Below are positions 51,765 to 60,274 of a stretch of 64,000 nt of DNA, piece after piece; the stretch's first letter is position 1, and the number at the start of each line of letters is the position of its first letter. The position numbers and the translations under genes are program-made. Under the pieces are notes generated by a model. The model did not search any database, was not told the origin of the DNA, and saw nothing but the letters and a program-made list of their open reading frames with translations. The stretch lies in contig JBBDRQ010000080.1 of assembly GCA_040905365.1 (NCBI GenBank), forward strand, positions 7,910 through 71,909, given 5' to 3'. The stretch is from JAHWKV01 sp040905365 (GTDB taxonomy: Bacteria; Actinomycetota; CADDZG01; JAHWKV01).

Positions 51765-52534
51765 AGGAACCGCCGCAATAGCGCCACCAGCTCCTCTGGG
51801 GAACCCACCTGCAACTCCGTATTATCGTCCATGCCCTCGGGACTCTCGCTGGAGACGATCCCCACCCTTAACAGGCAGCCGTGGATCAGCCCTGAAGCAG
51901 CTCGCATCATCTCCACGTCCGCCGAATCGTCCCCCGCCACTACCGCGTTGCGCACCAGGCTTTGGGCCGCCAAGCGCTCGAAAGCGACGGCTTTGGATAC
52001 CGACCGAGGCTTGAGTTCCAGGACCTTGCGGCCCACGCCCACCCGAAAGTCGAGCTGCGCAGCACGACGCTGGGCCCACCCGTAAAGCTGCGCCGGCGGG
52101 TCGAGCTCGGGCCGGCGGCGGTAGTGGATGGATACCGCCAGGTCCTTGTACTCCACTTCGCAACCGTCGAGTCCGCTTTCCTCGATAAACCGGCCCGCCT
52201 CATCGGCCAGCCGGCGGGCGCCCCGGCGCCACTCGGCCGCCATGGGGGCCTGGATCAACCGGGAGTCGTGCATCTCTTCGGCGCCGTACAGACCGAAATA
52301 GCGAGGCCCGTCCGCACCCACCCGGGAGTGAAGGTCCGAGGCGGCCCGGCCGGAGATCATCGCCACAATACGGTAACGAGCAGCCAGCGCCTCAAGAGCA
52401 TGCGAGCCTCCCGGCACTATGCAGGCGGCGGCTGGTTCGGGCACCACCCGGGCCAGCGTCCCGTCAAAATCCAAAAAGAACCCGGTTGCGTCGGGCTCCG
52501 CGCGCAGCGCAGCAATCGTTCGGTCCAAATCCAC
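51761..52534 (-). CDS. otsB: Trehalose-6-phosphate phosphatase
   Basis: A 257-residue HAD phosphatase with the nucleophile motif FFLDFDGTLARV (near 20-31), MISGRAASDLHSRV (near 70-83), LYGAEEMHDSRL, and motif IV VVAGDDSADVEMMRAA. It completes trehalose synthesis by removing phosphate from trehalose-6-phosphate. The GTG at 52534 is selected (VDLDRTIAAL) since it gives the usual length; the frame is open to 52645. TATCGT just upstream could make it leaderless. Convergent with otsA, divergent from the lipoprotein gene at 52593. Confidence 0.92.
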   Translation of the reverse strand: MDLDRTIAALRAEPDATGFFLDFDGTLARVVPEPAAACIVPGGSHALEALAARYRIVAMISGRAASDLHSRVGADGPRYFGLYGAEEMHDSRLIQAPMAAEWRRGARRLADEAGRFIEESGLDGCEVEYKDLAVSIHYRRRPELDPPAQLYGWAQRRAAQLDFRVGVGRKVLELKPRSVSKAVAFERLAAQSLVRNAVVAGDDSADVEMMRAASGLIHGCLLRVGIVSSESPEGMDDNTELQVGSPEELVALLRRFL

Positions 52535-52592
52535 ACGCCTACGATAGCGCCGTCGCACGCAAGGCCGGCGCCATCCTTTAGACTCCCGAGCG

Positions 52593-53399
52593 ATGAACAA
52601 GCTTGCCGGCGCCGCCTGCGCCCTGGTGATGGTGCTTACGGCCACCTCCTGCTCAGACGGGAAAATTCCCCTGACCTACTCCTTCGACGAGCCGGAGGGA
52701 ACCCACTACCTCTGGAAGGTCGATTCGGCGACGACCATCAACTCCAGCACCGACCAGAGCTCGACGCGTCTGGAGATGGAGATCGAAGTTCACGAACGGA
52801 TACTGGAGGAATCCGGCCACGACGACCCAGTTCTGGCCATTACTCTCACCCCTGAGCACCTGCGCCAGGACGGCCAGGAACTTGCGTTACCCGAACCCGT
52901 GACGGTTCGGTACCTACTCAACCCCGAGGGCCACATCGTTGAGCTCGTCGACACAGACGTCTCCGCGTCGGCGGCGTCCGCTCTGGAGCTCGGCGGTCTG
53001 CTGGCACGCAGCCGGATCCCGCTGCCGGAGAGTCCGGTAGGAATCGGGGGTACTTGGGACGCACCGCTGGTCCTGGAGGGGCAGACAGGATCGTTTGACA
53101 TGGAAGGCCAAGGACGGCTGCTGGGATTCAGCCTGCAAGACCGGCGGCGGCTGGCCGAGATCGAGATAGACCGGTCGGGCGAGGTGACCGGCTTCGAGCA
53201 GCTCGCCGGAGTGTTGGTACAGCTCAGAGGCCGGTCGACCAGTACCACAACCTCCCGCCTGGACATCGACCGCGGGGTGCTGTTGTCCTCTTACTCGGAG
53301 TTCTCGACCAGTTTCGACATGTCCCGGTTGGAAAGCGGCCAGCTCGCCGGGACTTTGGACGTAAGCCTGACCAGCGAGCTGGAGCTTCAGCCGGAGTAA
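52593..53399 (+). CDS. Lipoprotein of unknown function
   Basis: A 268-residue exported lipoprotein: signal peptide with lipobox LTATSC (Cys20), then a beta-rich region of about 240 residues with no further cysteine or membrane helix. Alternating hydrophobic residues (LEMEIEVHERIL, VTVRYLLNPEGHIVEL, GTLDVSLTSELEL) suggest a beta-sandwich. It resembles the DUF6263-type actinobacterial lipoproteins in layout, but I am not sure of the family. The 3' end overlaps the opposite LytR_C gene by 13 bp. Confidence 0.72.
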   Translation: MNKLAGAACALVMVLTATSCSDGKIPLTYSFDEPEGTHYLWKVDSATTINSSTDQSSTRLEMEIEVHERILEESGHDDPVLAITLTPEHLRQDGQELALPEPVTVRYLLNPEGHIVELVDTDVSASAASALELGGLLARSRIPLPESPVGIGGTWDAPLVLEGQTGSFDMEGQGRLLGFSLQDRRRLAEIEIDRSGEVTGFEQLAGVLVQLRGRSTSTTTSRLDIDRGVLLSSYSEFSTSFDMSRLESGQLAGTLDVSLTSELELQPE

Positions 53400-53887
53400 T
53401 CCTCGCCTACCGCCACCGTCACCGGAATGGCCGGGTCCAGGTTCTCGGTTGCCTCCCTCAGCACCTCGGCCTTAAGCAGGCTGGCTATGGTGTTGCCGAG
53501 CGGCTCTTGGCCGGGTTGAAAAAACACAGTCGTCTTCTCGTAAGAACTGACGGCCGGCTCCTGGGCAACGATCTCGTACCCGCTAGCGGTCAGCTTCTGC
53601 GCCACGAGCGTGGGCTTTTCATCGGAAACCGTCCCGTTGAGAACCTGAACAGCCTCGCCCTGCCCGATAACCGGAGACGGGGACGGCTCCTGGGTCGACA
53701 CCCCCGGCGAACCCTCGGCGCCGCCGGGCGCCTCCGGCTGACCGCCGGGAGCTTCATCGGCAAACACGAACCGGTAGATTCCAAAACCGACCGCGGCTAT
53801 GGCCACGACTACCAGTAGATACCTGAACCCGGCAATGACGACGGCCCGCCAAAAGCCGGGGCTCTCAGGTGCAGAGTGCTTACCCAA
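53387..53887 (-). CDS. LytR C-terminal domain membrane protein (VirR-like)
   Basis: A 166-residue protein with one helix (12-38), a Pro/Gly/Glu-rich linker (44-80) and a LytR_C domain (about 82-160: VQVLNGTVSDEKPTLVAQKLTASGYEIV). It should be anchored with its domain outside the membrane. The Mycobacterium Rv0431 (VirR) has this same plan and the same DUF3263 neighbour (Rv0430), and affects cell-wall and vesicle properties. TTG is the start. It follows the DUF3263 gene by 12 bp. Confidence 0.85.
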   Translation of the reverse strand: MGKHSAPESPGFWRAVVIAGFRYLLVVVAIAAVGFGIYRFVFADEAPGGQPEAPGGAEGSPGVSTQEPSPSPVIGQGEAVQVLNGTVSDEKPTLVAQKLTASGYEIVAQEPAVSSYEKTTVFFQPGQEPLGNTIASLLKAEVLREATENLDPAIPVTVAVGEDYSG

Positions 53888-53899
53888 ATCGGCAGACTC

Positions 53900-54184
53900 T
53901 TAGCCGTTCTCGGTGAGACGAATCCCTAGCCGACGAGCCATCCGCTGCCGCTGCCTGAACGCCCGCAACCGCTGCAGTCGTTTCACCAGTATCGGGTCAT
54001 GGGCCAGCGCCTCAGGCATGTCGAGAATCTCACTTAACAAGGTGTAGTAACGGGTGGCGGAAAACTCAAACGTCTCACGGATCGCCCTTTCCTTAGCACC
54101 CGCATACTTCCACCAGTTGCGCTCAAACTCAAGAACTTTCATCTCGCGCTCGCCAAACGCCGAAGCAGGCGCGGAGCTACTCAA
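53900..54184 (-). CDS. DUF3263 protein (possible small DNA-binding protein)
   Basis: A 94-residue protein with the family pattern LEFERNWWKYAGAKERAIRETFEFSATRYYTLLSEILDMPEALAHDP (17-62), which looks like a helix-turn-helix, followed by a very basic tail (RLRAFRQRQRMARRL). The family is unknown but conserved in actinobacteria next to a LytR_C gene. The TTG at 54184 has GGAGG 7 bp upstream; an ATG at 54142 is the alternative. A palindrome lies 42 bp before the start and may be its own operator. Confidence 0.85.
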   Translation of the reverse strand: MSSSAPASAFGEREMKVLEFERNWWKYAGAKERAIRETFEFSATRYYTLLSEILDMPEALAHDPILVKRLQRLRAFRQRQRMARRLGIRLTENG

Positions 54185-54225
54185 CGTACCGCCTCCATCG
54201 GCTGCGCAAGCGAACTGGGATAATC

Positions 54226-54235
54226 ACATCGATGT
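54226..54235. promoter_or_regulatory. 10-bp palindrome ACATCGATGT upstream of DUF3263
   Basis: The same core as at 2064-2075 upstream of sepX, with matching outer bases (AATNACATCGATGTA on the plus strand). It lies 42 bp before the DUF3263 start in a noncoding region and is a candidate binding site for a shared regulator. Confidence 0.4.
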
Positions 54236-54395
54236 AACTCATCCGGTTCACCTTACGAAAAGCCGACCCTGGAAGCAAGGATTCTCAGTTCCTGCGGGCA
54301 CCGCGCGGGCCGCCGAGCTAGTCTGTACACGGAGGTCTACCGAGTTGCCGGGCAGGTCGCCCGGCAGGGCGACGCAGGCACCGTCAGGTGCATGC

Positions 54396-54479
54396 CGGGC
54401 CGCAGGCCCGCATAGGAACAACCGCCGCCGCAGGCGGCAGCAGTGCGGCGGGGACAGTCGGGGGCGCCAAGCCCCCGAC
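54396..54479. repeat. Cluster of three palindromes, including REP-like copy B
   Basis: Three GC-rich hairpins follow one another before tRNA-Thr: CGGGCC-GCA-GGCCCG (54396-54410), GCCGCC-GCA-GGCGGC (54424-54438), and GTCGGGGGC-5 nt-GCCCCCGAC (54457-54479). The last, with its GGCGGGG lead (54447-54453), resembles the element at 30977-31008. Confidence 0.5.
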
Positions 54480-54481
54480 AG

Positions 54482-54558
54482 GCTGGTGTGGCGCAATTCG
54501 GCAGCGCAACCGACTTGTAATCGGTAGGCTCCCGGTTCGAATCCGGGCACCAGCTCCA
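54482..54558 (+). tRNA. tRNA-Thr (anticodon TGT)
   Basis: Acceptor GCTGGTG pairs with CACCAGC; D arm GGCGCAATTCGGCAGCGC; anticodon stem ACCGA/TCGGT around CTTGTAA; T arm CCCGGTTCGAATCCGGG. Anticodon TGT reads ACA threonine codons. The 3' CCA is encoded. Confidence 0.97.
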
Positions 54559-54625
54559 AAGGTCGGAAGCAACCCAGGTTCCAAAACTTCCGAAGAAACC
54601 ACCGAAACTCCTGACGTTTCTGCCG

Positions 54626-54655
54626 ATAAGAAAGGGGTTCAAGACCCTTCCTTAT
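54626..54655 (+). other. Hairpin between tRNA-Thr and the M15 peptidase gene
   Basis: An 11-bp stem with a single mismatch (ATAAG..AAGGG pairing with CCCTT..CTTAT, 8-nt loop) ends 21 bp before the peptidase ATG. There is no U-tract downstream. It could be an RNA processing site for the tRNA or a leader structure; I cannot decide. Confidence 0.35.
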
Positions 54656-54676
54656 TCGCGGACCGGTGAGGAGAGC

Positions 54677-55867
54677 ATGAAAAGAACCCTTGCATACATC
54701 GCCCGACGACCGGGTTCGTACATAGCGCCCGGAGTAGCCCTATTTCTGTTTGGTTCCTTGATGCTGGTATCACTCACGGCTTTCCGCCACACCTCCGACA
54801 AACCGACAGCGACAGCCGATGATCCGGCCGATCGGCGGATAATCATCGTGGACAAAGTCGCCGACCACCTACCCACCCTGTTCCCCGCCGTTCGGGAGCT
54901 GCCCGGCGTAACCGCAACCGTAGAGTTCAAAAAAGGGACACGATGGTTGTCCTCATGGGTAGCCGACGGATACGGTCCGGCCACGCCGCCGACCGGATAC
55001 TTCGTTCCCGTCGACGTTGCCGCCGTCGACCCCAACTTTTACCGTGAGTTTCTGCCCGAGGGCGTCAAGCACCATGCCGACACGCTGGCCGGCGGCGGCG
55101 CCATTCTCTCGCAAACCTCCTCGGAGCTGCGCGGCATCCCCTCGTCGGGCGGCATCAGCTTCAATAACGGGACCGGGGTCGGGGTCGGGGGCGTGGTGGA
55201 CGACAGCCTGACCCGCAACCACGAGATCCTGGTTTCGACCGAGGTCGGGGCACAGCTGGGCCTTGCACAGCAGTACCTGGTGGTTGCGGTCTCCCCCGAG
55301 GCCGACGCCGGGGCAATCGAAGCTCATATCGACGCGTCCGCACCCCCTGGGGCCGGGGTCCGGGTGCGCGGGTCCGCCGGCACGGGGCTCGAGCCGCTCA
55401 GTGCCCTGCTGAGTGTGGCCGAGCTAAAGCGTGAACTGGGCGAGTTCTCCGCCCGGCCTGCAGCCGGCAGGGCCATCCAGATCCACCAAGGCTGGATTGA
55501 CAAAAACACTGTCGAGACCACCGTGCCCGTGCTCGCCGAACAGTTCCGGTGCCACAAGGTAGTGGTCCGCCAGGTTGAGGCGGCTATGGCCGAGATCCAA
55601 AATCGCGGCCTGGGTCATCTGGTCGACACAGGCGACTTCGGCGGATGCTTTACGGGCCGCTATATCAGCGCGGGCGGCGACTCCAATCTGTCGCGGCACT
55701 CCTGGGGAGCCGCCTTTGACCTCAACGTCCAAGGCAACCTGTACGGCCGGCAACCCACCATCGACCAGAGAATAGTTGAGATCATCGAGAGCTTTGGGTT
55801 CAGCTGGGGTGGGCATTGGGACAAACCCGACGGCATGCACTTCGAATTCATCAAAAGGCACCCCTAA
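54677..55867 (+). CDS. M15-family D-Ala-D-Ala carboxypeptidase-like protein
   Basis: A 396-residue protein with one N-terminal helix (16-36) and a large extracytoplasmic part. The C-terminal 110 residues form an M15 peptidase (VanY/DacB type): zinc ligands in SRHSWGAAFDLN and DGMHFEF, with the catalytic acid before the second. It should trim cell-wall peptides. The central 200 residues (GPATPPTGYFVPVDVAAVD onward) match nothing I know. A GGTGAGGAGAG ribosome site precedes ATG 54677. It lies downstream of tRNA-Thr and has no operon partner. Confidence 0.87.
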   Translation: MKRTLAYIARRPGSYIAPGVALFLFGSLMLVSLTAFRHTSDKPTATADDPADRRIIIVDKVADHLPTLFPAVRELPGVTATVEFKKGTRWLSSWVADGYGPATPPTGYFVPVDVAAVDPNFYREFLPEGVKHHADTLAGGGAILSQTSSELRGIPSSGGISFNNGTGVGVGGVVDDSLTRNHEILVSTEVGAQLGLAQQYLVVAVSPEADAGAIEAHIDASAPPGAGVRVRGSAGTGLEPLSALLSVAELKRELGEFSARPAAGRAIQIHQGWIDKNTVETTVPVLAEQFRCHKVVVRQVEAAMAEIQNRGLGHLVDTGDFGGCFTGRYISAGGDSNLSRHSWGAAFDLNVQGNLYGRQPTIDQRIVEIIESFGFSWGGHWDKPDGMHFEFIKRHP

Positions 55868-55976
55868 GACAGCGCCGGCTCGACGGCACACCGCCGGCCG
55901 AGAGAGCTGTGACCGATTCGTCGAATTCGTCTAGTGTCGACATTAACCAGTCGACTTCGGGGGACAACGCTAACCG

Positions 55977-57320
55977 GTGAACGAATGGATTCTTCTGGGC
56001 CTGGCCCTGCTTATGATCGCGGCCAACGCCCTGTTCGTCGCTGCGGAATTCTCGCTGGTCACCGTGGACAGGCCGCTCGTGGCCAAAGCTGCAGAGTCGG
56101 GCGACACCCGCGCACGGGGCATCCTGGCGGCACTTAAGTCCCTGTCCACGCAGCTGTCCGGCGCACAGCTCGGCATCACCGTAACCAGCTTGGTCGTGGG
56201 TCTGGTCGCCGAGCCCTCCCTGGCCAGACTTATGCTGGGTCCGTTCCAGACCATTGCGGGCGAATCGGCGGCCGTCGGCTGGGCGTTTGGTGTCGCGCTG
56301 TTCATCGCCACGGTTCTTCAGATGGTGTTCGGCGAGCTGGTTCCCAAGAACCTGGCCATAGCCCGTCCGTACCCGGTCGCCCGAGCGGTATCGGGGCCTC
56401 AGCGCGCCTTTACAACCGCAACCAAACCAGCCATCGACCTTTTCAACGGCATGGCCAACCGGCTGCTGCGGACGATGGGCGTTGAGCCGGTCGAGGAACT
56501 GGCCTCAGCCCGCTCTGCTCAGGAGCTTGTATCACTGGTACAGCGCTCCAGCGAGCAGGGCACCCTCGATCAGGGCACCGCACGCCTTTTGATTCGCTCG
56601 TTCAAGTTCGGCGACCTGACCGCAGCGGACGTCATGCAACCCCGCCGGCGGATTCGGACCCTCGAAGTGGAGTCGACGGTGGCAGAGTTGATCACCCTGA
56701 CCCAGGCGACGGGTCATTCGCGCTTTCCGGTGCTGGACGAGGGCGTCGACGACCCCGTAGGTCTCGTCCACATCAAACACGCCATCGCCGTACCGGTGGA
56801 GGAGCGGAGCAAACGCAAGGTCGCCGACGTGATGGTGCCACCGGTAATAGTGCTGGAATCCACCGAGTTGGATCCGCTGCTGGATCTGCTGCGCCGGAAG
56901 GGCCTGCAGATGGCCATAGTCGTTGACGAGTACGGCGGGACCGCCGGTTTGGTGACCCTCGAGGATCTCGTCGAGGAGATAGTCGGAGACATCACCGATG
57001 AGCACGACCGCCCCAACCCCCACGCCTACCGCCGGCGCGACGGATTGTGGTCCTTGTCCGGGCTGCTTCGGCCGGACGAGGCAAGCGAACTGAGCGGGGT
57101 GAGCCTGCCCGCGAGCGACGACTACGACACGATCGGCGGGCTGTTCACCAGTGAGTTGGGGCGGATACCAAAAGTAGGAGACCAGGTTTGGATCACCATC
57201 GACGGCGCCCACGTGGGCATAACCGTACAGCGCATGGACGCTCTGCGGGTGGACCGGCTGTTGATGGACGCCTCCGAAACCACCGGGCGCCCCGAGGATA
57301 CGGAGCGCGCCGATGAATGA
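55977..57320 (+). CDS. Hemolysin-type CNNM/CBS-domain membrane protein
   Basis: A 447-residue protein: DUF21/CNNM membrane region (1-195, NALFVAAEFSLVTVDR, SGAQLGITVTSL, FGELVPKNLAIARP), paired CBS domains (about 215-345, QPRRRIRTLEVEST, VDEYGGTAGLVTLEDLVEEIVGDI) and a CorC/HlyC C-terminal domain (360-430). CNNM proteins move magnesium or sodium ions; the name hemolysin is historical. It starts with GTG and overlaps the next paralogue by 8 bp. Confidence 0.92.
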   Translation: MNEWILLGLALLMIAANALFVAAEFSLVTVDRPLVAKAAESGDTRARGILAALKSLSTQLSGAQLGITVTSLVVGLVAEPSLARLMLGPFQTIAGESAAVGWAFGVALFIATVLQMVFGELVPKNLAIARPYPVARAVSGPQRAFTTATKPAIDLFNGMANRLLRTMGVEPVEELASARSAQELVSLVQRSSEQGTLDQGTARLLIRSFKFGDLTAADVMQPRRRIRTLEVESTVAELITLTQATGHSRFPVLDEGVDDPVGLVHIKHAIAVPVEERSKRKVADVMVPPVIVLESTELDPLLDLLRRKGLQMAIVVDEYGGTAGLVTLEDLVEEIVGDITDEHDRPNPHAYRRRDGLWSLSGLLRPDEASELSGVSLPASDDYDTIGGLFTSELGRIPKVGDQVWITIDGAHVGITVQRMDALRVDRLLMDASETTGRPEDTERADE

Positions 57321-58359
57321 TGTAACCGCTCTGTTCGTGGCGGTGCTGCTACTGGGGGGAAACGCATTTTTCGTGGGTGCAGAATTTGCTCTGATATCGG
57401 CCCGGCGCACCCAGATTGAACCTCGAGCGGCGTCGGGGTCCAAGACCGCAAAGATTACGTTGCGAGCCATGGAGAACGTCTCATTGATGATGGCCGGAGC
57501 CCAGCTTGGAATCACCATGTGCTCACTGGGCTTGGGCGCCGTCGGGGAGCCTGCGGTCGCTCATCTGATCGAAGGTCCGTTCACGGCTTTGGGCATGCCG
57601 GAAGCCTTTTTGCACCCCACCGCATTTGCGATCGCCCTGTCGATAGTCATCCTGCTGCACATGGTGCTGGGAGAGATGGTTCCCAAGAACCTGGCCCTGG
57701 CCGCCCCCACCCGTTCGGCTCTGCTGCTGGGGCCGCCGATCTACGCCATCGTCTTCGTGCTAAAACCCCTCATCCTGGCGCTGAATACCTTCTCCAACGG
57801 CGTGGTCCGGTTACTGAGAACCGAACCCAGAGCCGAAGTTGCCTCTGTTTTTACCCACGAGGAGGTGGCGGCGCTGATCGCCGAATCCCGGCGAGAAGGA
57901 CTGCTCGGCGCCCGCGAGCACCAACTGCTCAAGGGAGCGCTGTCTCTTCCCGAGCTCACCGTACGTTCGGTTCTGATTCCGATGGACAAGCTGGTAACGG
58001 TTGAGCACGGCGCCAGCTTCGCCGACGTGGAGGCCAGGTCGTTAGAAACAGGCTTCTCCAGGTTTCCGGTTACCGGCTCCGGAGGCGAGTTGTTGGGTTA
58101 CCTGCATGTCAAGGACGTTCTGGAGATTCAGCAGACCAAGCGACTGCAACCCGTCCCCGAAGATCGCATCCGCCTCATGCCCACCCTGCTCGCCGACGAC
58201 CTGCTGGACGCCGCGCTAAAGCAAATGCAGGAGCGGGGCACCCAGATGGCTCAGGTGCACGACGACACCGGTACGCCCTTGGGCGCCGTGGCCATGGAGG
58301 ACGTTCTGGCCGAGCTGGTGGGAAGCATCCGCGACGCCATGCAGCACACCGGCAACTGA
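57313..58359 (+). CDS. Second CNNM/CBS-domain protein of the tandem pair
   Basis: A 348-residue paralogue of the upstream gene: DUF21 membrane region (1-180; NAFFVGAEFALISARR, GAQLGITMCSLGLG, LGEMVPKNLALAAP) plus two CBS domains (200-345), without the CorC_HlyC tail. Tandem pairs with a long and a short member are common in actinobacteria (Rv1842c/Rv1841c) and are presumed to form a heteromeric magnesium/cobalt-type transporter or sensor. The ATG overlaps the upstream stop by 8 bp. Confidence 0.92.
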   Translation: MNDVTALFVAVLLLGGNAFFVGAEFALISARRTQIEPRAASGSKTAKITLRAMENVSLMMAGAQLGITMCSLGLGAVGEPAVAHLIEGPFTALGMPEAFLHPTAFAIALSIVILLHMVLGEMVPKNLALAAPTRSALLLGPPIYAIVFVLKPLILALNTFSNGVVRLLRTEPRAEVASVFTHEEVAALIAESRREGLLGAREHQLLKGALSLPELTVRSVLIPMDKLVTVEHGASFADVEARSLETGFSRFPVTGSGGELLGYLHVKDVLEIQQTKRLQPVPEDRIRLMPTLLADDLLDAALKQMQERGTQMAQVHDDTGTPLGAVAMEDVLAELVGSIRDAMQHTGN

Positions 58360-58410
58360 CTACTACCCTGGCCCAGAGTACTAACGGCCGATCGGCCACC
58401 GGCGGGGTCG

Positions 58411-59790
58411 CTACACTATTCTCGTACCCTGGGGCGTATCTTCGATAACGACGCCCATATCTTTGAGCCGATCCCGGATGGCGTCTGCCCGGGCGAAATC
58501 CTTTTCTTGACGAGCCCGGTTGCGCTGCTCGATCAGCTCATCGATCTCATCCGTAGGCAGGTCCGGCCCTCCCCGGGGTTCGGGGCGCGCGACCGTCCCA
58601 ATCAACACCGAGGTGATCTGGTCCAGCGCTGCGACCAGACCGGCCAGCTGTGCATCATCAACGCCGTCGTCCGCCATCAGCGTGTTGCCGCGACGGATGA
58701 TCTCCTGCATGATCCCAAGCGCCACCGGCGTGTTGAAATCGTCGTCCATGGCCTGGGTAAACCGCTCCAGAAACTGCCTGCCCTCCTCCGACAAGTCGCC
58801 CGGCCCCGGCGTATCCCTGCGGAAAGAGTCCAACCGGTCGCTCACCCGCGTAGCCTGCTCCAAAGACGCTTCCCCAAAGTCCACGCCGCTTCGGTAGTTG
58901 CCGGCAATCGCCATGATGCGCACCACCTGAGGACCAACCTCGGCGATGAGGTCCTTGGCCAGCACCAGGTTGCCGAGCGACTTGGACATCTTCTCGGTGC
59001 CCATGTTCACCATGCCGTTGTGCAGCCAGTAGCGCACGAACGGCTTCTCGCCGGTGGCCGCCTCCGCCTGCGCGATCTCGTTTTCGTGATGCGGGAATAC
59101 CAGATCGCTTCCGCCGCCGTGGATGTCGAACCCCATGCCCAGGTACCGCTTGGACATCGCGGAACACTCGATGTGCCATCCGGGCCTACCCGGTCCCCAG
59201 GGGCTGTCCCACGCCGGCTCACCCGGCTTGGCCGCCTTCCAAACCGCAAAATCCAAAGGTTGACGTTTGTTCGGGTCCGGTTCCACCCGTTCGCCGGCCC
59301 TCATGTCGGCAAGAGTCCGTCCGGAGAGCTTTCCGTAGTCGGGAAACTCATCGACCGAGAACCAAACGCTGCCCCCCGCCTCGTACGCAAATCCACGATC
59401 GATGAGGCTTTGGATCATCTCGACCATGTCGGGAATATGATCGGTGGCCCGCACCGGATGGTCGGGCGCGTCGATGCCAAGAGCCGTTACGACCTCGTCG
59501 AAGGCTGCCGAGTACTTTGATGCCACCTCATCCGACGACAGGCCCTCCTCGGCCGCTCTGGCGATGATCTTATCGTCCACGTCGGTGTAGTTGCGCACGA
59601 ACGTCACGTCGAAACCGCGCCAGAGCAGGTAGCGGCGGATGACGTCGAACACGATCATCGCCCGGGCGTTGCCCACATGGATATCGCCGTACACCGTGGG
59701 CCCGCACACGTACATGGCGACCTTGCCTTCGTCGCGGGGCACAAACTCCTGCTTGGAGCGCGTTAGCGTATTGGTTACTACCAGTCCCAT
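58411..59790 (-). CDS. cysS: Cysteinyl-tRNA synthetase
   Basis: A 459-residue class I synthetase: CGPTVYGDIHVGNARA (zinc Cys and the HIGH-like HVGN), CSAMSKRYLGMGFDIHGGGSDLVFPHHENE (zinc ligands), and KMSKSLGN. It charges tRNA-Cys. ATG 59790 is preferred because TAAGG lies 8 bp upstream; a GTG at 59796 is too near. The gap to ispF is 10 bp. The order carD-ispD-ispF-cysS is widespread in actinobacteria. Confidence 0.96.
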   Translation of the reverse strand: MGLVVTNTLTRSKQEFVPRDEGKVAMYVCGPTVYGDIHVGNARAMIVFDVIRRYLLWRGFDVTFVRNYTDVDDKIIARAAEEGLSSDEVASKYSAAFDEVVTALGIDAPDHPVRATDHIPDMVEMIQSLIDRGFAYEAGGSVWFSVDEFPDYGKLSGRTLADMRAGERVEPDPNKRQPLDFAVWKAAKPGEPAWDSPWGPGRPGWHIECSAMSKRYLGMGFDIHGGGSDLVFPHHENEIAQAEAATGEKPFVRYWLHNGMVNMGTEKMSKSLGNLVLAKDLIAEVGPQVVRIMAIAGNYRSGVDFGEASLEQATRVSDRLDSFRRDTPGPGDLSEEGRQFLERFTQAMDDDFNTPVALGIMQEIIRRGNTLMADDGVDDAQLAGLVAALDQITSVLIGTVARPEPRGGPDLPTDEIDELIEQRNRARQEKDFARADAIRDRLKDMGVVIEDTPQGTRIV

Positions 59791-59800
59791 AGCCACAACC

Positions 59801-60274
59801 TTACCGGGCCGGTTCGATCAGGGCCGCCGCCGTTGCCGCTGCCCCTTCACCTCGACCGGTTAAGCCGAGGCGGTCGGTGGTGGTGGCCTTGATGCTGACC
59901 AACCCGGGGTCGACGCTCAGCGCCCCGGCCACTGCTGCGATCATCCGATCCCGGTAGGGGGCGATTCGGACCTGCTGGATAATCACAGTAGCGTCCACAT
60001 TGCCCACCCGGTAGCCGGCCTTTTGCAGCAAGTCCACGGTGCTGGAGAGAATCTTTAGGCCCGACAAACCCTCGGTGGCCGCACCGGCCGGAAAGTGCCG
60101 GCCAAGATCCCCGAGCGCCGCGGCACCCAGCAGGGCGTCGGCGATGGCGTGGGAGATTACATCGGCGTCCGACCATCCCGCCAACCCGGGCGCGTCAGGA
60201 ATCTGTACCCCGCCCAGCAGCAGCGGACGTCCGGACTCGAAAGCATGGACATCGTAGCCGAACCCAACCCTCAC
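59801..60274 (-). CDS. ispF: 2-C-methyl-D-erythritol 2,4-cyclodiphosphate synthase
   Basis: A 157-residue IspF trimer subunit. RVGFGYDVHAF carries the zinc-binding D-x-H and GWSDADVISHAIADALLGAA the second motif; the C-terminal IKATTTDRLGLTGRGEG binds the nucleotide and isoprenoid ligand. It makes the cyclodiphosphate in the MEP pathway. The start is GTG 60274, overlapping the ispD stop by 4 bp (GTGA); the frame upstream lies inside ispD. Confidence 0.95.
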   Translation of the reverse strand: MRVGFGYDVHAFESGRPLLLGGVQIPDAPGLAGWSDADVISHAIADALLGAAALGDLGRHFPAGAATEGLSGLKILSSTVDLLQKAGYRVGNVDATVIIQQVRIAPYRDRMIAAVAGALSVDPGLVSIKATTTDRLGLTGRGEGAAATAAALIEPAR

